In this document: positions 1 to 5,047 of the stretch, in pieces
How the letters are laid out: each line of letters starts with the position of its first letter
Position numbering within the stretch: the stretch's first letter is position 1
Assembly (NCBI GenBank): GCA_031288435.1
Contig: JAITRK010000076.1
Location: 1 to 5,360, forward strand
DNA from: Holosporaceae bacterium
GTDB lineage: Bacteria > Pseudomonadota > Alphaproteobacteria > UBA3830
Length of the DNA: 5,360 nt
Direction: 5' to 3'
Notes under the pieces: generated by a model
The model's database searches: none
Told to the model about the DNA's origin: nothing
Seen by the model: the letters and a program-made list of their open reading frames with translations, nothing else
Position numbers and translations under genes: made by a program

Positions 1-215
1 AAGCGTTTCGACAGCCCTATTTGCGGAGCAGCTAGCCCTATGCCGTTATGGGCTTTCATTTTTTCTTCCATTATATTCAGCACAGCCGGAAGATATGTTC
101 TGTCGGATTCGGTAAGCAATAACGCTTTTTTCCTAAGAACTTTCGCCGGATATTCCACAACTACAACTGAACGTGGATTTCCCACAATCGACTGCAGGCA
201 TATATTATCCCTCAT
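1..215 (-). CDS. def: peptide deformylase, N-terminal part (runs off left edge)
   Basis: Seen: an open minus-strand frame gives 71 codons from an ATG at 215 to the window edge. It contains GIGLAAPQ at residues 58-65, an exact match to deformylase motif I (GxGLAAxQ), followed by IG. Before it lies VVEYPAKVLRK (about residues 19-29), matching the usual YPdpvLR start of the fold. Known: peptide deformylase is a cytosolic metalloenzyme that removes the formyl group from the N-terminal methionine of new proteins. The metal-binding EGCLS and HExxH motifs would lie beyond the window. Start choice: the frame stays open up to a stop at 306-308, so an ATG at 269 and a TTG at 242 are also possible. The ATG at 215 has a GAAAGG ribosome site (230-225) nine bases upstream and gives a length closest to the family, though still about ten residues longer before the YP motif than usual. 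It lies 132 bases downstream of tlpA on the same strand. A deformylase-like paralogue cannot be excluded without the C-terminal half. Confidence 0.87.
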   Translation of the reverse strand, partial: MRDNICLQSIVGNPRSVVVVEYPAKVLRKKALLLTESDRTYLPAVLNIMEEKMKAHNGIGLAAPQIGLSKR

Positions 216-296
216 AACGCCGTGCCTTTCGCTTCCACACAAAATGCGCGTTAACAGAGCGACACACATATATTTCGCTATTCCACTTTTCCATGC

Positions 297-305
297 AATA
301 TAACA
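297..305 (-). promoter_or_regulatory. candidate extended -10 promoter for def
   Basis: On the minus strand the bases read TGTTATATT, an extended -10 pattern (TGn followed by a hexamer matching TATAAT at five of six positions). It lies about 80 bases upstream of the def ATG at 215. No convincing -35 box is present at 16-18 bases, which is tolerable for extended -10 promoters. AT-rich DNA yields such motifs by chance, so this is a weak call. Confidence 0.25.
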
Positions 306-325
306 TTAGATAAATCTCCACGTGC

Positions 326-342
326 CTAATATACCATATTAG
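326..342. repeat. perfect 7-bp inverted repeat just after tlpA
   Basis: CTAATAT (326-332) and ATATTAG (336-342) are perfect reverse complements around a 3-base centre (ACC). The repeat starts six bases past the tlpA stop codon and lies in the tlpA-def gap. It has no GC-rich stem and no T-run on either strand, so it is a poor intrinsic terminator. On the minus strand it also overlaps TGGTATATT (336-328), a second extended -10-like motif, so it could be an operator over a def promoter. That role is inference; an AT-rich chance palindrome is the alternative. Confidence 0.4.
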
Positions 343-347
343 TACCA

Positions 348-896
348 TCAATTTAAAAGATCGCGCACAAGCATTTTTAAATTTTCTGGATTAAAAGTTT
401 GCCCATCTCTGGAATACTCCCGGACCAATTCGCCATTTTTATTAAATACGAAACAAGACGGAATATAGTGAATACAATTGCTTACCTTTTCAGATGCTAT
501 CGATGTATACGCTTTTAAATTAGTAATTCTGTGTTCATCGTAGTGTTTCTTTACTTCTGCGGCGTCTTCATTGCCAATGTTAAGCGGAATAATCTTCAAC
601 CCGTCTAGATTTTCTGCAGCCAGACGATCCAATTCCTGTAAAACATGCGGACAATTCGGACACCACGTCGTAAAAAATACGATCACAGTGACAGATCCAT
701 TCAAATCGGCAAGACAAAAGCCATTTTCTTCTCCTTCTGCGCGCATTTCAAAATTAAAGTCACACGTAGCGATTCCTTTCGCCGAAGAAGCGGAGTCGCA
801 CAGCCCCGTTGTACCGCTGAACAATAGCATTGCCACCAGCGCCAGGCATTTTGTATACTGAAACGTGTTGTGGACTTTCAATTTGGTAGAGCACAT
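348..896 (-). CDS. tlpA: secreted TlpA-like thioredoxin-fold disulfide reductase
   Basis: Seen: 182 residues. A basic N-terminus and hydrophobic stretch (about residues 17-32) form a signal peptide or membrane anchor. The thioredoxin active site is W-C-P-N-C (C79 and C82) after the strand VTVIVFFTT. A later IPSCFVF segment supplies the cis-proline (P146), followed by NKNGELV, as in the TlpA/ResA branch. Known: TlpA-type proteins sit on the outer face of the inner membrane and keep cysteines reduced, for example during cytochrome c or cytochrome oxidase copper-site maturation. The exact partner cannot be read here. Start: the ATG at 896 has an AAAGGA ribosome site (912-907) ten bases upstream, and no better in-frame start precedes the hydrophobic segment. 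Odd: the mature part carries extra cysteines (C45, C61, C141, C148) besides the active pair. Its start codon overlaps that of lptM on the opposite strand. Family call is firm; assignment as the tlpA orthologue rests on context. Confidence 0.85.
   Translation of the reverse strand: MCSTKLKVHNTFQYTKCLALVAMLLFSGTTGLCDSASSAKGIATCDFNFEMRAEGEENGFCLADLNGSVTVIVFFTTWCPNCPHVLQELDRLAAENLDGLKIIPLNIGNEDAAEVKKHYDEHRITNLKAYTSIASEKVSNCIHYIPSCFVFNKNGELVREYSRDGQTFNPENLKMLVRDLLN
830..859 (+). promoter_or_regulatory. candidate sigma-70 promoter for lptM, inside tlpA
   Basis: TTGCCA (830-835, five of six matches to the -35 consensus) and TATACT (854-859, five of six matches to the -10 consensus) are separated by 18 bases. 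Transcription would begin near 866, giving a leader of about 29 bases before the lptM ATG at 895. The site lies wholly in the tlpA coding region, where an lptM promoter has to be because the two genes have no gap. It is a prediction from the consensus only. Confidence 0.42.
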
Positions 897-1029
897 GAAG
901 TACGGTTCCTTTCTTTTGCTAGGAGTTCTGTTGGTTTTGTCTGCCTGCGGACTCAGGGGATCGCTAAATCCAGCGGAAAATGATGATAGACCGTATCCGA
1001 GACAATACCCACTGCCGGATCCTACATAA
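895..1029 (+). CDS. lptM: small LptM (YifL)-type lipoprotein
   Basis: Seen: a 44-residue frame, too short for most gene callers. It has one lysine, a hydrophobic run (FLLLGVLLVL, residues 6-15) and the lipobox L-S-A-C with C18 as the lipidated residue. Immediately after comes CGLRGSLNP, resembling the CGxKGPLxxP signature of LptM. The tail is proline- and tyrosine-rich (YPRQYPLPDP), as I recall for alphaproteobacterial members. Known: in E. coli, LptM is an outer-membrane lipoprotein that helps the LPS translocon LptD/LptE mature. In many proteobacteria the gene sits beside lysA and argH. Start: the ATG at 895 gives a textbook 17-residue signal; the ribosome site is weak (GGTAG at 885-889). 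An in-frame TTG at 883 would only add four residues. Odd: neither lysA nor argH is adjacent, and the start codon overlaps that of tlpA. Serine replaces the usual proline in the KGPL-like motif. Confidence 0.82.
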   Translation: MKYGSFLLLGVLLVLSACGLRGSLNPAENDDRPYPRQYPLPDPT

Positions 1030-1160
1030 TTTCCATATGAAAGTCACCCATCGTTTGTACACAACGTACTTAATAGGCAATCACTTAGTGAATCCAAAAC
1101 TTGAAATATATTTAATATTGGTGTAGCATAGATGCCTCAGTAGAAATGATGTAGTGTTTT
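1030..1160 (+). other. 131-base spacer between lptM and the response regulator gene
   Basis: Apart from the candidate promoter at 1101-1129 this stretch shows no clear gene. A 29-codon frame starts at 1037 (ATGAAAGTC) and ends at 1126. It has no ribosome site and resembles nothing I recognise, so it is not called. There is no stem followed by a T-run. In relatives as I recall them, lysA and other genes occupy this position, so the spacer may mark an old deletion, but I see no readable remnant. Confidence 0.5.
1101..1129 (+). promoter_or_regulatory. candidate promoter for the response regulator-ftsEX operon
   Basis: TTGAAA (1101-1106, five of six matches to -35) and TAGCAT (1124-1129, four of six matches to -10) have an ideal 17-base spacer. 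A start near 1136 would leave about 25 bases before the ATG at 1161. This is the best consensus pair I see in the 131-base spacer between lptM and the response regulator gene; I saw no stem-plus-T-run terminator there. Read-through from lptM remains possible. Confidence 0.38.
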
Positions 1161-2156
1161 ATGAACAATGTCCTGGGCTGCTTTTTCCCAACCACCGTAG
1201 TTTTAGTAGACGACAACCGTCTATTTGCAGAAAGTATAAAAAGCGCAATAGGCATAGATAATTTAGTATTTAAAGTCTTCGACGATCCGCTAAAAGCTGT
1301 CGACTATATAAATGAGGTCAGTTCAACTAACCGCCTGGATTCGGCAGACTTTATAATAGATGGCGAGGAGAGTACCTCCGATTGGAAATCAATACTCTTA
1401 AATATAAATTATTTGCACCGACAGATCTATGACGACAGCAGATTTTCCATAATTTCCACCATAGTGGCCGATTATTGTATGCCAGGGATCACTGGAATAG
1501 AGCTATGCGATAAAATCAATGACAAAAATATACAGCGTATTTTACTAACCGGCATCGCAGACGAAAAAATAGCCATAAACGCTTTCAATGAAGGCGTAAT
1601 ATGTAAATTTGTGAAAAAAGGCGATCCGGGTTTTGAGGAAAAGGTAAGAGACAGCATACTGAAGTCTGTCCACAATTATTTCCATATTTATACCAACGGT
1701 GTTTCGAAATATTTATCTATGTCGGAGCGGAGTCATCTGAACGACCCAGTTTTTGCTAATTTTTTCTTCAGAAAATGTTGCCGAAGCGAAATGCAGGAAT
1801 ATTATATGTTGGATACCTTCGGCAGCTATTTGCTAATGGATAATCGGGGAGTTACCAGCGCTTTTACTGTTTTAACCGAGCGCGAAATGGATCGACTGAT
1901 AGACGTCGGCACAGAGTCCGGCGAGATATCCGACGATGTCCTAGGAAAGTTGCAATCAAGAAAATACATGCTGTCTTCACACAGCAGAACCGGATTGCTG
2001 CCGCCAATTTCCGAGTGGCATAAATATTTGAGAGAAGCTGAGCGCCTCGACGGCTATCAAACATACTATGTAGATATGACTGGCGGTGAGATTCTCGACC
2101 TGGATTTCGGTGAAATTAAAAGTTTCGATGGTTTTAGAAAAAAACATCAGTTATAG
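1161..2156 (+). CDS. response regulator with inserted receiver domain and unrecognised C-terminal half
   Basis: Seen: 331 residues. The first part is a CheY-like receiver: strand VVLV with the acidic pair D17-D18, phospho-acceptor D104 in ADYCMPGITG, conserved T130 in LLTG, and K152/K153 in KFVKK. The gap between the acidic pair and the acceptor is 87 residues, about 45 more than in a standard receiver; the extra segment lies roughly at residues 52-95. Residues after about 170 show no helix-turn-helix, GGDEF, EAL or HD-GYP motif that I can see. They look like a mixed alpha/beta domain with two similar YY..D..G pieces (from about residues 214 and 305). Known: receivers are phosphorylated on aspartate by histidine kinases; I recall similar inserted receivers in other intracellular or low-GC proteobacteria, without a defined function. 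No kinase gene is adjacent. Start: the ATG at 1161 lacks a clear ribosome site, but no other in-frame start precedes the receiver. Its stop lies 24 bases before ftsE, so it probably heads that operon. Confidence 0.85.
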   Translation: MNNVLGCFFPTTVVLVDDNRLFAESIKSAIGIDNLVFKVFDDPLKAVDYINEVSSTNRLDSADFIIDGEESTSDWKSILLNINYLHRQIYDDSRFSIISTIVADYCMPGITGIELCDKINDKNIQRILLTGIADEKIAINAFNEGVICKFVKKGDPGFEEKVRDSILKSVHNYFHIYTNGVSKYLSMSERSHLNDPVFANFFFRKCCRSEMQEYYMLDTFGSYLLMDNRGVTSAFTVLTEREMDRLIDVGTESGEISDDVLGKLQSRKYMLSSHSRTGLLPPISEWHKYLREAERLDGYQTYYVDMTGGEILDLDFGEIKSFDGFRKKHQL

Positions 2157-2180
2157 TCAGAGAAATGTTTTGGAGTGTTG

Positions 2181-2888
2181 ATGTCTAAAGAGGAGCCCGT
2201 TATCTCTTTCGATAATGTTATGTTGCACTATGGAGATGGCGTTCCAGTTCTAAAAAGCATCTCTGTTTCCCTGTATAAAAAATCGTTTCATTTTCTGACT
2301 GGCGCCAGTGGCGCAGGCAAGACGTCTCTTCTCAGACTTTTATACATGGGCATAAAGCCTTCCTCTGGGAAATTAAAGATATTTGGCCGCGACGTAGCCG
2401 ACGTTTCCAGAGAAGAATTGCTAAACATGAGACAAAAAATAGGCGTAGTCTTCCAGGATTTCAATTTGTTGAACCATCTAACGGTGCTGGAAAATGTCGC
2501 ACTGCCGCTGAAGGTCAAGGGAGAAAACGAAAAACGAAGAGAAAGTCAGGCCAAGGAGATCCTTGACTGGGTTGGCCTCGGTAGCTGTTTCGATATGCTG
2601 CCAAACACCATGTCTGGAGGACAGAAACAGCGAGTCGCCATAGCCAGAGCTGTCATCACAAGGCCAGAAATCTTGCTAGCCGACGAGCCAACCGGTAATG
2701 TGGACGAACAGATAGCCACAAAGCTCATGGGGCTGTTTTATGGAATGCATCGAATGGGAGCCTGCGTTGTGGTCGCGACCCATTATCGACAATTTGTGGA
2801 TAAGTTCCGCTACAACGAGCTACGAATAGAAAGCGGCCGAATAGTTATCGATAGGCAGAACTCAATACTTACTGGAGAGCCAAAGTAA
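2181..2888 (+). CDS. ftsE: cell division ATP-binding protein FtsE
   Basis: Seen: a 235-residue ABC ATPase with every core motif: Walker A GASGAGKT (41-48), Q-loop VFQDFNLL (Q92), signature MSGGQKQR (144-151), Walker B ILLADEPTGNVD (D168, E169) and the H-loop histidine H201. Length and spacing are those of FtsE. Known: FtsE binds ATP on the cytoplasmic side and, with FtsX, controls peptidoglycan hydrolases at the division site. Start: the frame also offers GTG at 2175 and TTG at 2178, but TGGAG at 2171-2175 is a good ribosome site five bases before the ATG at 2181 and would be consumed by the GTG start. FtsX starts one base after the stop. Odd: the Walker A loop has alanine where FtsE usually has proline (GPSGAGK), which still meets the GxxGxGK[ST] rule. 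LolD, a related ATPase, is excluded mainly by the FtsX neighbour. Confidence 0.95.
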   Translation: MSKEEPVISFDNVMLHYGDGVPVLKSISVSLYKKSFHFLTGASGAGKTSLLRLLYMGIKPSSGKLKIFGRDVADVSREELLNMRQKIGVVFQDFNLLNHLTVLENVALPLKVKGENEKRRESQAKEILDWVGLGSCFDMLPNTMSGGQKQRVAIARAVITRPEILLADEPTGNVDEQIATKLMGLFYGMHRMGACVVVATHYRQFVDKFRYNELRIESGRIVIDRQNSILTGEPK

Positions 2889-2889
2889 C

Positions 2890-3780
2890 ATGCGCACATC
2901 TTCGAATTATTTTGATTTTGATTTCTCCAAGGACAGAACAAATAGATTCGTGCCGTTTATACTTAGTTTTTTGATGTATTCGGTCACTATCGCAGCTATG
3001 AGCTGCTTTTTCACCAACGATTTAACGTCCGAGTGGAAACGAGCGCTAAACGGTCACATTACAGTAGAAATGCAATCAGACGTCGAGGCAATGGGCAATG
3101 GCTCCGCCAATAATCAAACAGACGAAATAATGCGCGTAATACGATCCACCAACGGAATAAAATCCGTAAATAAATTACAGGAATCGGACATTTTAAAAAT
3201 TATCGAACCATGGCTGAGTGGAACTTCAATTCCAGACGACTTTCCATTCCCGATTATATTTGATGTGGAATACGATGAAAACGTTCGAATGGATCTGCTA
3301 TTGTTGGCAGAGAAATTGTCTAAAATATCTCCAGGCGTTAAGATCCACGACCACGCCAATTGGTACGTTCCCATCATGAAAATAAGTAATTGCCTATTTT
3401 TCTTCGCAGTTCTTCTGTCGGCGTTCGTTTTTGCAACCATGTGCGCAACAATAATATTTATCACCAAGAAAACTCTTGTCGCACACGAAAGCGTCGAAAA
3501 AATCCTGCAGCTAATAGGTGCAGACAATTTCTATATAGCATCCCAATTCAATAGGCATTATTTTGGCATAGGTTGTAGGGCGTCGCTTATATCAATGATA
3601 GTAGGAATATCTACGGTATTGTGGGTGAACTACATGTCTTCGATTGCCATCCTAAGCCCTGTCACAGTGAGCTGCATGGCCATAGCAGTGCTTATACCTT
3701 TGTTGGCCATGGGGATAATCATGATTACGGCAAGAAAGTCAGTAATATTTTTCCTGAATAACGATGGGTGGATCGACTAA
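2890..3780 (+). CDS. ftsX: cell division protein FtsX (ABC permease subunit)
   Basis: Seen: 296 residues with four hydrophobic segments at about 20-41, 167-191, 225-247 and 256-280. A soluble region of about 125 residues between the first and second lies outside the membrane. It includes ITVEM near 57-61, a segment resembling the EPWL...PxPxxFDV block, and DHANW just before the second helix. After helix two comes EKILQLIGADNFYIASQF (203-220), the characteristic FtsX coupling region. Known: FtsX with FtsE forms an ABC complex at the septum; its periplasmic loop activates an amidase activator (EnvC-type) or a hydrolase. The partner is not in this window. The gene follows ftsE by one base and its stop overlaps the next ATG (TAATG at 3778-3782), so translation is probably coupled. 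Length and topology are normal. Identity is supported both by sequence pattern and by the ftsE neighbour. Confidence 0.93.
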   Translation: MRTSSNYFDFDFSKDRTNRFVPFILSFLMYSVTIAAMSCFFTNDLTSEWKRALNGHITVEMQSDVEAMGNGSANNQTDEIMRVIRSTNGIKSVNKLQESDILKIIEPWLSGTSIPDDFPFPIIFDVEYDENVRMDLLLLAEKLSKISPGVKIHDHANWYVPIMKISNCLFFFAVLLSAFVFATMCATIIFITKKTLVAHESVEKILQLIGADNFYIASQFNRHYFGIGCRASLISMIVGISTVLWVNYMSSIAILSPVTVSCMAIAVLIPLLAMGIIMITARKSVIFFLNNDGWID

Positions 3781-4331
3781 TGAGGGTTATCGCCTGGCTC
3801 GTGGCAACGACAGTACTTCTGTGGCTTTTGGCTATGTCGCTATTTATGTTTCATGTATGCAATAGCAGCGAAATCGGGCAGAGTCGCTGTGATAATGTGG
3901 TGATCTTAACCGGCGGAAAAAATAGAATAGCGCGCGCCATTGAATTTTTTCGCTCAGAAAAACCAAAAAACGTTTTTATATCTGGAGTATACGATAAATC
4001 GACTCTTCGAGCTGTTGTTGGCGACAGCGGAATTTCTGAAGTTAATTTCGTTCTTGGAAAACAGGCGAAAAATACAAGGGAAAACGCACGTGAAATAAGT
4101 CGATGGGCAACGGACCAACGCATGAACGAAATTCTCGTGCTAACCTCCGATTACCACATGCCGCGCAGTCTCTATGAACTTAGGAGCGTCAATGGCGATA
4201 TAAAAATACTGGTTGGCGCAATAAAATCCAAGCGAGATTCCAAATTTTTCATAAATTGTCTTAAGGAATTTCATAAAATGGTGTATACATATCTGGATAA
4301 TCTTTTCGGGAAAATTGATCAGTGGCAATAA
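3780..4331 (+). CDS. DUF218 / YdcF-like membrane-anchored envelope protein
   Basis: Seen: 183 residues. One N-terminal hydrophobic helix (about 4-26) is followed by a soluble DUF218 domain. Domain motifs are VVILTGG (40-46), NVFISGVY (64-71), KNTRENA (97-103) and VLTSDYHMPRS (120-130), the last being the usual T-S-x-x-H-x-x-R signature. Known: the family includes YdcF, SanA and ElyC, linked to envelope barrier function and peptidoglycan or lipid-carrier metabolism; the reaction is not established for this branch. In alphaproteobacteria a member often lies between ftsX and plsC, as here. Start: ATG at 3780 overlaps the ftsX stop by one base and has GGGTGG (3766-3771) eight bases upstream. A GTG at 3768 would add four residues and cannot be ruled out. 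The 3' end overlaps plsC by ten bases. The family call is firm and a specific function is not claimed. Confidence 0.9.
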   Translation: MRVIAWLVATTVLLWLLAMSLFMFHVCNSSEIGQSRCDNVVILTGGKNRIARAIEFFRSEKPKNVFISGVYDKSTLRAVVGDSGISEVNFVLGKQAKNTRENAREISRWATDQRMNEILVLTSDYHMPRSLYELRSVNGDIKILVGAIKSKRDSKFFINCLKEFHKMVYTYLDNLFGKIDQWQ

Positions 4332-5026
4332 TTAGGTCTCTTATCTTCAATATATTATTTTTCACGACAGCAACTTTGTTATTCGCATTGGCGTTTCCTA
4401 TTGTATTTTTCGATGAGAAATATTCGTTCGCTTTCTGGAAAATGTTTTCCAGGATAGTAGACTTTATCTCCAGAAAGGTCGCCGGCATTTGTTATATTAC
4501 TGAAAACGAGCCATCTGAGCTATCGAAACCAGTTATCTACGCCGTTAGGCATGAATCGGTTTGGGAAACTCTCGTATTAATACATAAATTTAATCGCCCA
4601 GTCATGGTCTTGAAAAAGGAATTGCTTGATATTCCACTTTTTGGATCGTTGGCACGCAAGGCCGGCACCATAGATGTGGATCGCAAAAACGGCGCGAAAA
4701 CACTGATCGACGCGGCTCGGAAAGTAGAAAGGGCCATTGCAAACGGACATCCCATAATAATATTTCCGGAGGGAACCCGTGTGCCAACCGGCGAGCACGC
4801 GCAGATAAAAAGAGGGATAGCGTTTTTCTATAAAACAAATAATTGCCCTGTGATTCCAGTTGTGCACAATTCAGGCAAGTTTTGGCCGCGCAGAGGATTT
4901 CTGAAGAGACCAGGAAATATTACAGTGAAATTTCTCGATCCAATACGTCCTGGGTTGCCTCCGGACGAGTTTGTTGACAAATTAAATCAAGCTTTCTACT
5001 CGGAAGTTGAACGACTCAAGGCCTAA
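4322..5026 (+). CDS. plsC: 1-acyl-sn-glycerol-3-phosphate acyltransferase
   Basis: Seen: 234 residues. An N-terminal hydrophobic segment (about 7-30) anchors it in the inner membrane. The acyltransferase motifs follow in order: motif I RHESVWET (H77 and E82), motif II KKELLDIPLFG with IDVDRK (about 98-122), motif III IIFPEGTR (146-153) and motif IV VIPVVHNSG. Known: PlsC acylates lysophosphatidic acid to phosphatidic acid, the precursor of membrane phospholipids. Start: the GTG at 4322 lies ten bases inside the preceding gene and has CGGGAAAA about ten bases upstream; starting later would cut the hydrophobic helix. Odd: motif I is H-x4-E rather than the textbook H-x4-D. I recall W-E-T forms in other bacterial PlsC proteins, so it is probably functional. 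A lyso-ornithine lipid acyltransferase (OlsA-like) is a possible alternative, but the ftsEX-DUF218 context favours PlsC. Confidence 0.88.
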   Translation: MAIIRSLIFNILFFTTATLLFALAFPIVFFDEKYSFAFWKMFSRIVDFISRKVAGICYITENEPSELSKPVIYAVRHESVWETLVLIHKFNRPVMVLKKELLDIPLFGSLARKAGTIDVDRKNGAKTLIDAARKVERAIANGHPIIIFPEGTRVPTGEHAQIKRGIAFFYKTNNCPVIPVVHNSGKFWPRRGFLKRPGNITVKFLDPIRPGLPPDEFVDKLNQAFYSEVERLKA

Positions 5027-5047
5027 AAAACTGCGGAAACCAAAATT

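Noticed and set aside
40..303. Plus-strand open frame of 87 codons
   Set aside because: It is antisense to def, whose deformylase motif I is unmistakable on the minus strand. The plus-strand product has no recognisable domain.
571..861. Plus-strand open frame of 96 codons inside tlpA
   Set aside because: It is antisense to the thioredoxin domain with its WCPNC active site and has no family resemblance.
1037..1126. 29-codon plus-strand frame in the lptM-regulator spacer
   Set aside because: It has no ribosome site, no recognisable similarity, and overlaps the candidate promoter. A chance frame is the simplest reading.
2301..2326. FtsE Walker A with alanine in place of proline (GASGAGKT)
   Set aside because: It still satisfies GxxGxGK[ST] and all other ATPase motifs are intact, so there is no reason to infer altered function.
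3114..3527. Minus-strand open frame of 137 codons inside ftsX
   Set aside because: Its length is notable, but the opposite strand carries the conserved FtsX blocks, and the minus-strand product shows no domain or ribosome site evidence.
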